Shown: piece by piece, positions 1 through 9,595 of the stretch
Numbering within the stretch: position 1 is the stretch's first letter
Layout: every line of letters starts with the position of its first letter
Assembly: GCF_001636425.1 (NCBI RefSeq)
Contig: NZ_LWJG01000004.1
Location: forward strand, 1-64,000
DNA: 64,000 nucleotides
Source: Heyndrickxia acidicola
Lineage (GTDB): Bacteria > Bacillota > Bacilli > Bacillales > Bacillaceae_C
Direction of reading: 5' to 3'
Notes under the pieces: model-generated
Told to the model about the DNA's origin: nothing
Seen by the model: only the letters and a program-made list of their open reading frames with translations
Database searches by the model: none
Program-made: the position numbers and the translations under genes

Positions 1-285
1 AATCCTGTTTTCTTTTAACATATGAGCGAGATTAAACCAGTAGTGACCCGTTGGCTCCATGCCAACCATAACTTTTTCCATTCGCTGTTCTTTTTTGATT
101 TCCATAAACCATTTTAGAAAATACTCAAAACCTTCTTTTGTATTTTCAAATTGACAAGGAGATCCAAACTCTATTCCCCTGAAGTCCTGGGCACGTGCTA
201 CGTGCTTGAACTTCGCAATATCGACTCCTATAATAAGAGTTTGAGAAGTGATTTGAGCAATCTTCTTATTCTGGTTATAATTCAT
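1..285 (-). CDS. IS110-family transposase, N-terminal part (cut by window edge)
   Basis: The minus strand reads in frame from an ATG at 285 to the window edge (95 codons), preceded by a good AGGAGG site at about 291-297. It shows the DEDD-type start of IS110 transposases: GVDIAK near residue 24, carrying the first catalytic Asp, and MEPTGHYW near residue 80, carrying the Glu. IS110 enzymes recombine DNA with a RuvC-like fold and, in recent work, are guided by an RNA encoded in the element's non-coding end. The remaining ~300 residues lie outside the window. The element's 5' non-coding end should be in 286 to about 420, but no boundary is visible. Confidence 0.88.
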   Translation of the reverse strand, partial: MNYNQNKKIAQITSQTLIIGVDIAKFKHVARAQDFRGIEFGSPCQFENTKEGFEYFLKWFMEIKKEQRMEKVMVGMEPTGHYWFNLAHMLKENRI

Positions 286-860
286 CTTAAAGCCTCCTGG
301 TGTTTGAAAAATTGTCCTTTTTGCTTGCCGGCGTCAGGACTCTCTCATTCTACCAAGAGGTTATTTTTTTGTTCAAACTCCATTTTCCTTCATTACAGGA
401 ATGCTGCCCCGTTAATTTAAGTGCATTTCTTGACAATATCTATAATTAATAACACATTCTTCTTCGTTTTATATAATGTACTGAAAGGTTATATTCTTCC
501 TCAACTGCCCCGTTCGTGACATATTGCAAAATCATTTTAAACACATACGTTAGAGTAAGAAATTTTCCATCTCTTTTTTTAATCCTTTTTGTAAAAATAC
601 CAACCAAGCCAAGCCCACAATTAATCCAAGTAAGTATATTAATGGTATGCAAAGTTTCTATCTTCGAACAAGCCAGTATGAATGATACTACGTCTTAATT
701 AAGCTCCTTCCCCTATAGCATCACCACTACTATAGTTTCACATTGTTTCCAACTATTAATAGTAACATAAGAAAAAATTACCAAAAAACTCAAAATTAAG
801 TTTTTTCTTCATTCTTGAATGGTATAAATATATATTGGTAGAAAAACAAAGGGAGAGATT
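286..860. other. Intergenic stretch with IS110 upstream end and two copies of a dispersed motif
   Basis: No convincing gene. The short reading frames here lack ribosome binding sites. Two copies of a GCCCCGTT-centred motif (404-421 and 505-521) recur elsewhere in the window (11274, 12400, 12446, 15165). The part nearest 286 is probably the non-coding left end of the IS110 element. Confidence 0.4.
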
Positions 861-1529
861 ATGTTGAATAGAAACATCCAAAAACCGCTCATTTTTATTG
901 TCCTTTTGCTCTTCTGGTTAACAACTAGCCAAACGCAAGCAGCAGCCAAAACGTCCAACCCATTAAATGTTCCGATCCTCAACCAATTAGCAGCTCCAAG
1001 GTTATATAACGGTTGTGAGATTACAAGTTTAACAATGATGATGAATTACAACAGTGTGAATGTTAACAAACTTCAGTTGGCAAACCAAGTTTCTTATGTA
1101 CCGTTTCGGTATAACAATGGCTTAAGAGGTAACCCAAATGTAGGTTTCGTAGGAGATATGGTACACGGACCTGGTTTAGCAGTTTATCATCAACCAATTT
1201 ATAACTTGACGAAACGGTACGTAGGGCGTCGCGCCCAAGATTTAACTGGTCGCTCAATAACGGACATCTACAAGAAGATAGATGAAGGTTCCCCTGTCTG
1301 GGTCATTACCACAACTAGCTTTGCACCTGTATATAATTTTCAATATTGGTATACGCCACAAGGGACCATTCGCGTCACGTTCAGCGAACACAGTGTTTTG
1401 TTAACGGGTTATAGCAAGTATTATGTATATGTAAATGATCCATATGGTTATAAAAACCGTCGATTGAATCGCACTTCTTTTGAAGCTGCTTGGGTACAAA
1501 TGGGGAGACAAGCAGTAGTTATCAACTAA
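861..1529 (+). CDS. Secreted C39-like (papain-fold) cysteine peptidase
   Basis: A 222-residue protein with a Sec signal peptide (charged start, hydrophobic residues ~9-20, Ala-rich cleavage region near 28). The mature part fits the Peptidase_C39_2 family: Cys52 in YNGCEITS, His177 in SEHSVLLTGY and the Asn192-Asp193 pair in VNDPYG form the expected Cys/His/Asp-type triad. The start is set by GGGAGAG just upstream. Stand-alone members are secreted proteins of Gram-positive bacteria with mostly unknown substrates. There is no ABC transporter or bacteriocin precursor nearby, so leader-peptide processing is not indicated. No operon partner. Confidence 0.85.
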   Translation: MLNRNIQKPLIFIVLLLFWLTTSQTQAAAKTSNPLNVPILNQLAAPRLYNGCEITSLTMMMNYNSVNVNKLQLANQVSYVPFRYNNGLRGNPNVGFVGDMVHGPGLAVYHQPIYNLTKRYVGRRAQDLTGRSITDIYKKIDEGSPVWVITTTSFAPVYNFQYWYTPQGTIRVTFSEHSVLLTGYSKYYVYVNDPYGYKNRRLNRTSFEAAWVQMGRQAVVIN

Positions 1530-1743
1530 AGTGAGTAAGCCTACAATGTGGTGTTAAACCATTGTGGACAGAAAGGAGCGTTAACTAATGTTCAGAGAGC
1601 AATGTAACTTCCTTTTTTGATAATATGTATCTCATCTCATACAAAGCCTCTTTCATTTGTTTTTACTTTTTACATTAACTCCATAATCTCTTAATAAAAT
1701 CATGTGATAATAAAGTCCTATCAACATCTTAGGAGCACATTCA

Positions 1744-1926
1744 ATGACAATATTAAGAGAAACAGTCAAATTTAAAAATCAAATTTTCGACTTAAAACAA
1801 AAACTAATATATTCTGAAAAAGAGACTGGGTACACTCACCCAAAAACGATTAAATATAGTAATAAATTAGACAAGCTAATTCATAGATTTCAATCCCTAA
1901 CCAAAAATAAATTTGAAGCGTCCTAA
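1744..1926 (+). CDS. Spo0E-like sporulation regulatory phosphatase
   Basis: A 60-residue protein with the Spo0E family layout: two short helices joined by a turn and the signature in YSNKLDKLI (S-x-x-L-D), preceded by GYTHPKTIK. Family members dephosphorylate Spo0A~P and delay sporulation. The start has an AGGAG site about 8 bases upstream. The reading frame ends inside the loop of a terminator hairpin, so the last codons and the stop are part of the terminator. Which Spo0E paralogue this is cannot be told from the sequence. Confidence 0.85.
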   Translation: MTILRETVKFKNQIFDLKQKLIYSEKETGYTHPKTIKYSNKLDKLIHRFQSLTKNKFEAS

Positions 1927-1945
1927 GACGCTTCTTTTTTTTCTT
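1915..1945 (+). terminator. Rho-independent terminator overlapping the spo0E-like stop codon
   Basis: GAAGCGTC-ctaa-GACGCTTC is a perfect 8-bp stem followed by a run of T. The four-base loop contains the TAA stop of the preceding gene. Confidence 0.9.
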
Positions 1946-2005
1946 AATCTTTTTCAAGTTCATCTAAATTGCAAAAATGTTAGCACGAGAGCCCCCTACA
2001 AGAAT

Positions 2006-2040
2006 ATAAAAAAAGCTACCCCAAACCATAAGGATAGCTT
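2006..2040 (-). terminator. Terminator of the repeat-protein gene
   Basis: On minus, AAGCTATCC and GGGGTAGCTT pair and are followed by a T run, just past the stop at 2086. Confidence 0.75.
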
Positions 2041-2085
2041 CGGTAAAACTGATTGATGAGGATTCAAATTACTCTATTTAATTCA

Positions 2086-2628
2086 TTATTCGAAGGTTTT
2101 TTCAATTTGGTCGCCATCCTCACCCGAATTTTCAGCTCTACCATCTCCACCTACTGCATGTTGCTGTTTAGTATTAGAACTTTCAATAGCGGCGTTCGTT
2201 CCTGCTGCACTGTCGTTTCCACCGCCACTTGCCACCTGAGTAGCACTAGCTTGTTCTGTGGGTGTTGTATTAATTTGATTACTTATGACAATGACCATTT
2301 CTTCGTCATGTTCAGAATGCTCTTTTTCCGTTTTATGACGTTCAACCTGGTCTCCACTCATGCCTGTATTGCTTGCTTTCCCATTAGCGCCTACACCTTG
2401 TTGCTGCTCTGTATTCGAGGAATCAATTGCTGCATTGTTCCCAGCTGCACTGTTTCGCCCGGCTCCACTGGCTATTTGTGTCGTGTTAGGTGCACTAGTA
2501 AATTGGTTATTAATAACAATCACAATTTTCGGTTTGTCAGCAAGATTCCCAACAGTAACTTCTCTCCCATCTTCTTTAACGATGCGAAGCGTTATTGTCT
2601 GATCAAGATTTTTGTCATCAATGCTCAT
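2086..2628 (-). CDS. Hypothetical Asn/Ser/Ala-rich protein with two tandem ~65-residue repeats
   Basis: The start is placed at 2628, where AAGGTGATG precedes the ATG; an upstream in-frame ATG lacks a site. The 180-residue product has no signal peptide or membrane segment. An N-terminal segment of ~35 residues is followed by two copies of one unit. Each opens with VIVI(N/S)NQ, contains GxNSAAGxNAAI(D/E)SSNT and ends in GDQ(V/I)E. The repeats are rich in small polar residues, and an acidic/His linker separates them. I do not recognise the family. The composition and the spore-forming host would suit a coat or surface protein, but that is inference only. Confidence 0.65.
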   Translation of the reverse strand: MSIDDKNLDQTITLRIVKEDGREVTVGNLADKPKIVIVINNQFTSAPNTTQIASGAGRNSAAGNNAAIDSSNTEQQQGVGANGKASNTGMSGDQVERHKTEKEHSEHDEEMVIVISNQINTTPTEQASATQVASGGGNDSAAGTNAAIESSNTKQQHAVGGDGRAENSGEDGDQIEKTFE

Positions 2629-2932
2629 ATTTTCATCACCTTTTCCACTAGTAACTAATGGTATTAAATGTTGAAATATTAATATTGGTTTGTACAAAAG
2701 TATACTTCATAAAAATGTGTGTAATACCATTTATTGCGAAAACTTATTTGATAGCATGGTGGTTGAGGTGCCTAGTTTTTAGTATTCATAATCCCCTTTC
2801 AGTTCCCTGTACTTCCAAAGGACCAGATGCGAAAACGCACATACATTCTTATCCCGTTAAATAGCGGTTTTATTGAATTCAAACTCTCTTCGACAGTATA
2901 TTTGTAATCAAAGCTACCCCTGTGAATAAGAG

Positions 2933-2973
2933 AAAAAGACAGACCAAAATTTTGCTTTTTGATCTGTCTTTTA
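2933..2973 (-). terminator. Terminator of the amino acid permease gene
   Basis: On minus, AAAAGACAGATCAAAA pairs with TTTTGGTCTGTCTTTT (one wobble) and a T run follows. It lies shortly past the permease stop at 3007. The rest of 2629-3006 shows no gene. Confidence 0.8.
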
Positions 2974-3006
2974 CTATGTATCTCTCCAAAAAAGAACTTA
3001 TTCAAA

Positions 3007-4380
3007 CTACAAACGAACCGAATTGCCGACTTTTTGCTGCCTGTTTTTAAAACCAAAAAAACTAATGGAAATGACGAATAAGAAGACAATCCCTGCAATA
3101 AGGGAGACACGTGTGTCCTTATTAAACCACATACCAATCAATACCATCACTAAAAAAGCAATGGTGATGTAGTTTGATAAAGGCGCAAAAGGCATTTTAA
3201 AAGGATGTGTGATCCCTTTCGCATCATTCATTTTTCGAAATTGTATTTGGCTTATCAAAATCACAAACCAAGGAATCATTCCAGGAAGTACACTTGCACT
3301 GTATACATAGACAAATAAATTTTTGGGTGCAATATAGCTTAAAACAACGCCTACTGCAAGACCAACAAGGACACCAATCGTACCTAATAATGGAACGCCA
3401 TTTTTAGAAAGCTTGGTAAAGACAGTTGGTGCTTGTCCATTTACTCCTAATGTATAAAGCATGCGGCCTGCGCTGTAAATACCACTGTTACAGCCTGACA
3501 TGGCTGACGTAATGACCACAAAGTTTATTATGCCAGCCGCTACGGTAATCCCTACCTTTGCAAAAGTGGCAACAAACGGACTGCCCAAGGAATGAAGCTG
3601 ATTCCATGGATAGACTGTCACAATGACAAAAATCGAACCAATATAAAAGATTAAAATACGCCAGATAATACTTTGAGTGGCTTTTGTCAATGTTTTTTGC
3701 GGTTCTTTCGCCTCTCCCGCTGTAATTCCAATTAATTCAACCCCTTGATAGGCTGCAATGACAAGGGATAAAGCGAAAAAGAATCCTGACCAGCCGCCTG
3801 TAAAAAACCCACCATGTTTCCAAAGATTTGATAATCCGATGGCCGTTCCGCCATTCCCAAACCCAAAAAAGATAATTCCCAATCCTGCTAGAATCATTAA
3901 TACAATGGTGATGACTTTGACTAACGAAAACCAGAATTCAAATTCGCCAAATGATTTCACAGAAACTAAGTTGGCTGCTCCAAGTATGACAAAGGCAATT
4001 AATCCTGGAATCCAGGCCGGCAAATTCGGGAACCAATACTGCATATAGGTCCCAACTGCAATGATTTCCGACATCCCCACAACCACCCATTGAAACCAGT
4101 TGCTCCATGCAGCCAGATATCCTGCCATTGGATGAATATACTTGTACCCAAATGTAGCAAATGAACCTGTGCTTGGTTCAAGATATAGCATTTCTCCCAT
4201 TGCACGCATAATAAAAAAGATAAAAACTCCGGCTATCATATACGCTAAAAGGACAGACGGACCTGTCCACTGAATCGCACTGGCAGAGCCCATAAATAAC
4301 CCAACCCCAATGGTCCCTCCCAAGGCAATCATTTGTATGTGCCGTGACTGCAAGCCTCTATTCAATTCTTTTTTCCCCAT
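3007..4380 (-). CDS. APC-superfamily amino acid permease (AAT type)
   Basis: A 457-residue, twelve-helix permease. The start at 4380 ([10 protein letters not shown]) has AAGGGGAAG upstream; the 28-residue extension above it has no site. The N-terminus [18 protein letters not shown] and the first helix [11 protein letters not shown] are typical of the amino acid transporter (AAT) subfamily of proton symporters. It lies downstream of aspartase and asparaginase genes, separated by 222 bp that hold a possible promoter of its own, so asparagine or aspartate uptake is a reasonable inference. Family sequence alone does not fix the substrate. Confidence 0.88.
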   Translation of the reverse strand: MGKKELNRGLQSRHIQMIALGGTIGVGLFMGSASAIQWTGPSVLLAYMIAGVFIFFIMRAMGEMLYLEPSTGSFATFGYKYIHPMAGYLAAWSNWFQWVVVGMSEIIAVGTYMQYWFPNLPAWIPGLIAFVILGAANLVSVKSFGEFEFWFSLVKVITIVLMILAGLGIIFFGFGNGGTAIGLSNLWKHGGFFTGGWSGFFFALSLVIAAYQGVELIGITAGEAKEPQKTLTKATQSIIWRILIFYIGSIFVIVTVYPWNQLHSLGSPFVATFAKVGITVAAGIINFVVITSAMSGCNSGIYSAGRMLYTLGVNGQAPTVFTKLSKNGVPLLGTIGVLVGLAVGVVLSYIAPKNLFVYVYSASVLPGMIPWFVILISQIQFRKMNDAKGITHPFKMPFAPLSNYITIAFLVMVLIGMWFNKDTRVSLIAGIVFLFVISISFFGFKNRQQKVGNSVRL

Positions 4381-4535
4381 GATGCTTCCCCTTTTCCGTG
4401 AATTGCTGCAACAATTGATATGATAAAAAAAGTGGATAAAATGCAGATTTCCCATTCTTTTCAATACAAGAAAAAATCACCCCTTGTAAGAATTAACCGA
4501 AAAATTTGATTTACTCCACTTCTCATATTATTCAA

Positions 4536-4562
4536 GTATAGCATAAATAAAAAATCTGTAAC
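4536..4562 (-). promoter_or_regulatory. Possible sigma-A promoter for the permease
   Basis: On minus, TTACAG and an extended -10 (TGCTATACT) are 15 bp apart. The short spacer is partly offset by the TGn extension. It would give the permease transcription independent of the asparaginase/aspartase genes. Confidence 0.4.
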
Positions 4563-4602
4563 GACATCATAAGACCCATATCCACTCTTTTAGTCTATCA
4601 AC

Positions 4603-6036
4603 CTAATCTCTTTCCAGTAAAACGGCTCCAGCAATGCCAGGATGCGTCATTTCATAAGGATCTAAAATCAGATTCAGTTCCTCTTCTGAAAGCACATCAT
4701 ATTTTAAACAAAGCTCCCGGACTGGTGCACCACTGATAATCGCTTCTCTTGCAATTCGGGCTGCTACTTCATAACCGATATGGGGATTGACTGCTGTAAT
4801 AACCCCTGCACTTTTTTCTACATATTCTTTTAATCTTTCCTCATTGGCTTTTATTCCTTTTAAACAACGATCCGTAAACACCCTAAAGGCATTATTCATA
4901 ATGCTGATGGATTGCAGCAAGTTAAACACTAATACAGGCTCCATTACATTTAGTTCCAGCTGGCCCGCTTCAGAGGCAAGGCAAATCGTATGGTCATTTC
5001 CGATGACCTGGAAGGCCACCTGATTAATTACCTCAGGTAAAACAGGATTGACTTTCCCAGGCATAATCGAAGAACCGGGCTGCTGGGCAGGCAATGTAAT
5101 TTCACCTAAACCTGCTCTTGGACCTGATGCCATTAACCGTAAGTCATTCGCAATTTTAGACATATTCATCATACACACTTTTAATGAGGCAGATACTTCT
5201 GTGTAAGCATCTGTGTTTTGGGTAGCATCGACAAGATGTTCAGCACCCTTTAAAGGAAGACTGGTAATGTCAGCTAGGTATTGAATGACTAGCTCAATAT
5301 ACCGTGGATCAGCATTTAATCCCGTTCCAACAGCGGTGGCTCCCATATTTAATTCATATAAGTGCTGTCTTGATTGTTTAATCCGCTTAATGTCACGGGC
5401 AATCGCACGGCTATACGCTTCAAATTCCTGTCCAAGCCGAATTGGAACTGCATCCTGCAGGTGAGTACGCCCCATTTTAATGACATGATTGAATTCTTGA
5501 GCCTTTTGCAGAAAAACGGTATGCATATCTTCCATTGTAAGCAATAACTTTTCTAAAAGTGTTAGCACTGCCAGATGAATGGCAGTGGGAAATGCGTCAT
5601 TGGTGGATTGGGACATATTGACATGGGTATTGGGACTGCAATGAAAGTAGTTCCCTTTTTCTTTTCCCAATATTTCAATCGCACGGTTTGCCAGCACCTC
5701 ATTCACATTCATGTTGATGGATGTACCGGCACCTCCCTGAATGGGATCGACAATAATTTGATCATGCCATTGTCCTTGGATCATTTCATCTGCAGCCTGT
5801 ACAATCGCCTCACCAATACCGGAGTAAAGGCGCTTTACGTCCATATTTGCTAGAGCAGCTGCTTTTTTTACAACCGCCATGGCTGTAATTAATTCCTCAT
5901 GAATCCGATAGCCCGTGATAGGAAAATTTTCTACCGCACGAAGGGTTTGGATTCCATAATAGGCTTCTGCCGGAACTTCCTTTGATCCTAAAAAATCCTT
6001 TTCTGTTCGCATAAGACTGTTGCTGACTGACATCAT
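4603..6036 (-). CDS. ansB: Aspartate ammonia-lyase (aspartase)
   Basis: A 477-residue member of the fumarase/aspartase superfamily that converts L-aspartate to fumarate and ammonia. The signature loop GSSIMPGKVNPV is intact, as are the upstream GGAGTSINMNVNEV and SQSTNDAFPT segments that build the tetrameric active site. The start ATG at 6036 has GAGGAGAG before it. The gene begins 40 bp after the asparaginase stop in the same orientation, the ansA-ansB order of B. subtilis. Together the two enzymes turn asparagine into fumarate plus two ammonia. aspA is the name used in other genera. Confidence 0.95.
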   Translation of the reverse strand: MMSVSNSLMRTEKDFLGSKEVPAEAYYGIQTLRAVENFPITGYRIHEELITAMAVVKKAAALANMDVKRLYSGIGEAIVQAADEMIQGQWHDQIIVDPIQGGAGTSINMNVNEVLANRAIEILGKEKGNYFHCSPNTHVNMSQSTNDAFPTAIHLAVLTLLEKLLLTMEDMHTVFLQKAQEFNHVIKMGRTHLQDAVPIRLGQEFEAYSRAIARDIKRIKQSRQHLYELNMGATAVGTGLNADPRYIELVIQYLADITSLPLKGAEHLVDATQNTDAYTEVSASLKVCMMNMSKIANDLRLMASGPRAGLGEITLPAQQPGSSIMPGKVNPVLPEVINQVAFQVIGNDHTICLASEAGQLELNVMEPVLVFNLLQSISIMNNAFRVFTDRCLKGIKANEERLKEYVEKSAGVITAVNPHIGYEVAARIAREAIISGAPVRELCLKYDVLSEEELNLILDPYEMTHPGIAGAVLLERD

Positions 6037-6076
6037 TTCTGCTCTCCTCTATTTAAGCAATATTTTAAACTCAAGG

Positions 6077-7081
6077 TTAATCCACTTTATCTGAGGGTAT
6101 GGTTAAATCTCCTGATATCGGAGTTTCAAAAATTTCCTTTACCTGCTCTAATGAATCTGTCTGTCCGAGCACCCACATTAATTTGGTCACAATTGCTTCT
6201 GTATTCATATCCCCTGACAGAATGACTTGCTGTTCTGCTACCTTGCGTCCAACCTCATATAAAAGCAGGTCTTCTCCTTCTTCCAGACATTGAGTTGTAA
6301 TGACGACGGCAATCCCCGCTTTCGTCATCTCTTGAAGCTTGGCAAGCAAATTCCTCCCTTCAAATGGGAGACCGCCGTTTCCAAAGCTTTCAATAATAAT
6401 CCCTTTATACAACTCTTTCAAGCAATCAAATATTTCCGGTTTAGTCCCGGGATATAATTTCATTAAAAAGACATCGGTACACAGATTTGTGTTAATAGAG
6501 AGTGTCTGTTGATCAGATATAGGCTTCCAATGATACTTGACCTCTTTATTATGTATCGAAGCCACATATGGATGGTTGATACTCTCAAATGCATCATAGC
6601 TTTTTGTCCTCATTTTCACGGCCCTTGTGCCGAGAATCACCCGGCCATCAAAAACGATGTAGACCCCGCCAATATTTTCACAGGAAAAACGGAGGGCATC
6701 TTCAACATTTTTCTTTGCATCCGTTTTTTTAAAGCTAATCGGAACCTGTGAACCTGTCAAAACAACCGGCTTGTCCAGACCTTGAAGCATATAAGAAAGT
6801 GCGGAGGATGTATAAGCTAGTGTATCTGTTCCGTGGGTGATCACAAATCCATCGTACTTATCATAATGCTTGTAAACAGCATCCGCAATGGTCACCCAAT
6901 GCTCAGGCTGCAAATTCGTACTATCAATATTCATTAAAATTTTTCCGTCAATCTTCACACCAACGGTTGAATCTGGTAAAAATTGAAGCAGCTCCTCAGC
7001 AGATAACCCAGGAACAAGCCCCTCGTTTCCTTCTACAGATGCAATGGTTCCACCTGTAGCTAATAATAGAATTTTTTTCAT
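6077..7081 (-). CDS. ansA: L-asparaginase, type I-like, cytoplasmic
   Basis: A 334-residue asparaginase hydrolysing L-asparagine to aspartate and ammonia. The N-terminus carries TGGTIAS (residues 9-15, nucleophile Thr12) and the second catalytic patch [11 protein letters not shown] with Thr, Asp and the following Lys. There is no signal peptide, so it acts in the cytoplasm. It is the first gene of the minus-strand operon with aspartase. The promoter and a perfect dyad lie just upstream, and an AnsR-like repressor is divergently transcribed, as in B. subtilis. Confidence 0.95.
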   Translation of the reverse strand: MKKILLLATGGTIASVEGNEGLVPGLSAEELLQFLPDSTVGVKIDGKILMNIDSTNLQPEHWVTIADAVYKHYDKYDGFVITHGTDTLAYTSSALSYMLQGLDKPVVLTGSQVPISFKKTDAKKNVEDALRFSCENIGGVYIVFDGRVILGTRAVKMRTKSYDAFESINHPYVASIHNKEVKYHWKPISDQQTLSINTNLCTDVFLMKLYPGTKPEIFDCLKELYKGIIIESFGNGGLPFEGRNLLAKLQEMTKAGIAVVITTQCLEEGEDLLLYEVGRKVAEQQVILSGDMNTEAIVTKLMWVLGQTDSLEQVKEIFETPISGDLTIPSDKVD

Positions 7082-7111
7082 AGCAACATCTCCATAGTGA
7101 GAATAATCGAC

Positions 7112-7128
7112 ATACGCGTAATGCGTAT
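7112..7128. promoter_or_regulatory. Candidate AnsR operator
   Basis: ATACGC-gtaat-GCGTAT is a perfect 6-bp dyad. It sits 11 bp downstream of the asparaginase -10 box, so a bound repressor would cover the transcription start. A weaker related dyad (GTAttCG...CGcgTAC) is at 7175-7191, between the two divergent promoters. Assignment to AnsR is from position and family precedent. Confidence 0.6.
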
Positions 7129-7139
7129 TTATACTTGCT

Positions 7140-7167
7140 ATTATAGAACTTTATTAAAAAAAATCAA
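7140..7167 (-). promoter_or_regulatory. Sigma-A promoter of the asparaginase/aspartase operon
   Basis: On minus, TTGATT (-35) and TATAAT (-10) are separated by 16 bp. The start of transcription would fall around 7133, just ahead of the dyad at 7112-7128. Confidence 0.65.
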
Positions 7168-7260
7168 TGACATTGTATTCGTTTCGCGTACTTTTTTCTA
7201 GTCTTGCCTATTTTACTATGATATAATGAGTCCACTATTCTGAAAATGGAGTTTGAGAGC

Positions 7261-7608
7261 ATGCTAGAACGTTTATCCGAATTAAGAAAGAATCGAAAAT
7301 GGTCCTTACAAGAAACGGCTGATCAGCTTGGGATAGCGAAAAGTACATATGCGGGTTACGAATCCGGCTACCGGGAACCCTCGCTCCAAGCATTGTCCCA
7401 AATGGCAGATTTATTTCAAACAACGGTTGATTTTATCCTGGATAAAACAAGCGACAGCCAAAAGTCGCTGGAGGTTACGGAAATGCTAGATAGGCATTAT
7501 AATAACCTCTTGGTAGACGGTGAACCCCTGACCCCTGAAGAAATAATCGATTTCGTCGCCTTTGTAAGAATGAAAAGAAAAATGAAAACAGAGAAAGCAG
7601 CAGAATAA
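7261..7608 (+). CDS. ansR: AnsR-like XRE-family repressor of the asparaginase operon
   Basis: A 115-residue protein with an N-terminal helix-turn-helix (residues ~2-60: LSELRKNRKWSLQETADQLG then STYAGYESGYREPSLQAL), closely matching the layout of B. subtilis AnsR in sequence and length. I start it at 7261 because GGAG lies 9 bases upstream; an ATG at 7246 in the same frame overlaps that site. It is divergent from ansA with 180 bp between them. The known AnsR represses ansAB until asparagine is present. The C-terminal half probably dimerises. Confidence 0.85.
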   Translation: MLERLSELRKNRKWSLQETADQLGIAKSTYAGYESGYREPSLQALSQMADLFQTTVDFILDKTSDSQKSLEVTEMLDRHYNNLLVDGEPLTPEEIIDFVAFVRMKRKMKTEKAAE

Positions 7609-7636
7609 TTCTTTATATCTTATTGCTTATTTGCCA

Positions 7637-7690
7637 GGGAGAACAGATATAAGCTGGTATCTTATACGTTCTCTTTGGTTCTATTTTTTC
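7637..7690 (+). terminator. Terminator after ansR
   Basis: An imperfect stem pairs GAGAAC and ATAAG with CTTATA and GTTCTC around a short loop, with T-rich sequence after it. Confidence 0.55.
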
Positions 7691-7879
7691 TCCATGAGAA
7701 TCTTTATGTTACACCAGGTTTGCACACTAATAAAAAAATGAAAACAGAAATCATTTTTGAATTGATTTTTGCAAAATGGCGTTATATGATTAAAAACGTT
7801 GTTGTTTCAAAAATGTACTATCATTTAAATTTTCTAATTTTTTAAATTAATTTATCGTATGGTATGAGGAGTATTAAAA

Positions 7880-9271
7880 ATGGATTTATTTAGAAAGAAA
7901 ATGATTGAAGATTTAATCAGGGAAACAGGACAAAAGGACGTTAAGCTGAAAAAGGAATTAGGGGCCTTTGATTTATCCATGCTGGGGATTGGCGCAATCA
8001 TAGGGACCGGTATTTTTGTACTCACTGGTGTCGCAGCTGCAGAGCATGCGGGACCTGCCCTCATCATCTCCTTTGTTATTTCCGGGCTGGTGTGTGTATT
8101 TGCGGCCCTTTGCTATGCAGAATTTGCATCAACGGTCCCTGTATCCGGAAGTGCCTACACATACAGCTATGCTACATTTGGGGAATTTATCGCTTGGATT
8201 CTCGGATGGGATTTAATTCTGGAATATGGGTTTGCCTGCGCCTCGGTAGCCAGTGGCTGGTCGGGATATTTCCAAGGATTACTGGCTGGATTTGGAATTC
8301 ATTTTCCAAAAATATTTTCAAGCGCCTTTAATCCGGCAAATGGCACTCTTGTTGATGTGCCTGCTATTGGCATTACATTATTGGTCACTTTCTTATTAAC
8401 ACAAGGAGTAAAACAATCAGCACGCTTTAATGCCACCATGGTAATGATTAAAATAGCAGTGGTTCTTTTATTTCTTTCTGTGGGAGTGTGGTATGTTAAG
8501 CCTGCAAACTGGCATCCGTTTATGCCATTTGGCATTACCGGCATAACCTCTGGCGCTGCCACTGCATTTTATGCTTATATTGGGTTCGATGCGGTCTCGA
8601 CTGCAGCAGAGGAAGTCAAAAATCCGCAGCGGAATATGCCTATTGGAATCATTGTTTCTCTCGTTGTTTGTACCCTTTTATATGTAGCCGTCTCAGCTGT
8701 ACTGACTGGTATTGTTCCCTTTCACATGCTGGATGTGAAGAATCCTGTTGCTTTTGCCCTGAACTATGTTCATCTAAACTGGGCGGCCGGTTTTATTTCA
8801 TTAGGTGCCATTGCAGGTATTACGACTGTATTAACGGTTATGATTTATGGACAAACCCGTCTGTTTTACGCCATCAGCCGTGATGGTTTACTTCCAAAGA
8901 TGTTCTCAAAAGTAGATAAGAAAAAACAAACGCCAGTCCTTAATTCATGGATTACTTGCGTTTTGGTTTCCATTTTCTCAGGGCTGATTCCCCTTGGAAA
9001 ACTTGCAGAGCTAACCAATATAGGCACCCTTTTCGCTTTCATGTCAGTGTCAATCGGAATCTTGTATTTACGTAAAACACAAGGAAAACCAAAAAGCGGC
9101 TTTCGGGTCCCTCTTGTACCCTGGATTCCTTTGCTAGCTTTCGTTTCATGTGGGTATTTAATTCTTCAGCTGCCTTCTATCACATGGATCAGTTTCCTTG
9201 TTTGGCTTGTCATTGGTTTGGTCATTTACTTTAGTTATGGAAGAAAGCACTCCGTTTTAAATAAGGATTAA
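7880..9271 (+). CDS. Amino acid permease of the CAT family (YfnA-like)
   Basis: A 463-residue APC-superfamily transporter with twelve helices. The N-terminus LKKELGAFDLSMLGIGAIIGTGIFVLTG and the YIGFDAVSTAAEEVKNPQRNMP block are characteristic of the cationic amino acid transporter subfamily, to which B. subtilis YfnA belongs. An ATG with TGAGGAG upstream supports the start. It is a monocistronic gene ending in a strong terminator. Substrate not determinable here; relatives carry branched-chain, aromatic or basic amino acids. Confidence 0.88.
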   Translation: MDLFRKKMIEDLIRETGQKDVKLKKELGAFDLSMLGIGAIIGTGIFVLTGVAAAEHAGPALIISFVISGLVCVFAALCYAEFASTVPVSGSAYTYSYATFGEFIAWILGWDLILEYGFACASVASGWSGYFQGLLAGFGIHFPKIFSSAFNPANGTLVDVPAIGITLLVTFLLTQGVKQSARFNATMVMIKIAVVLLFLSVGVWYVKPANWHPFMPFGITGITSGAATAFYAYIGFDAVSTAAEEVKNPQRNMPIGIIVSLVVCTLLYVAVSAVLTGIVPFHMLDVKNPVAFALNYVHLNWAAGFISLGAIAGITTVLTVMIYGQTRLFYAISRDGLLPKMFSKVDKKKQTPVLNSWITCVLVSIFSGLIPLGKLAELTNIGTLFAFMSVSIGILYLRKTQGKPKSGFRVPLVPWIPLLAFVSCGYLILQLPSITWISFLVWLVIGLVIYFSYGRKHSVLNKD

Positions 9272-9328
9272 ACAGGTTTCAAGTCTTTTGAAGCAATAGA
9301 AGGAATAAGAAAAGTAAATGTGTAGTTT

Positions 9329-9389
9329 GAGGTTTTCCTTTCTTAGGACCTTGTAATCTGCAAGATTCTAAAAGGAAGACCTCTTTTTT
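9329..9389 (+). terminator. Terminator of the CAT permease gene
   Basis: GAGGTTTTCCTTT pairs with AAAGGAAGACCTC (one mismatch) and is followed by TTTTTT. Confidence 0.75.
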
Positions 9390-9595
9390 AAGTTAATCAT
9401 GCTTCCTTTTTCCTTTCTATATAACACTTTCACTCCTTGCAGGACTCATAACTTAAAGGATATCCTGTCACCATTCATTGCCTGGAGAGATTGATAACTC
9501 TTTGTTGCTTAGAAAGATACTTAGAAATAGATAACAAAAACTGTGTTGATTATCTTTAAAGGATGATTTCTAACAAAAAAAGCACCCATTTGGGT

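Noticed and set aside
446-652. Minus-strand frame of 68 codons next to the IS110 gene
   Set aside because: It would need a TTG start without a ribosome site and contains no recognisable motif.
2053-2658. Long plus-strand reading frame opposite the repeat protein
   Set aside because: It is antisense to the repeat gene, has no ribosome site, and exists because the low-complexity repeats leave several frames open.
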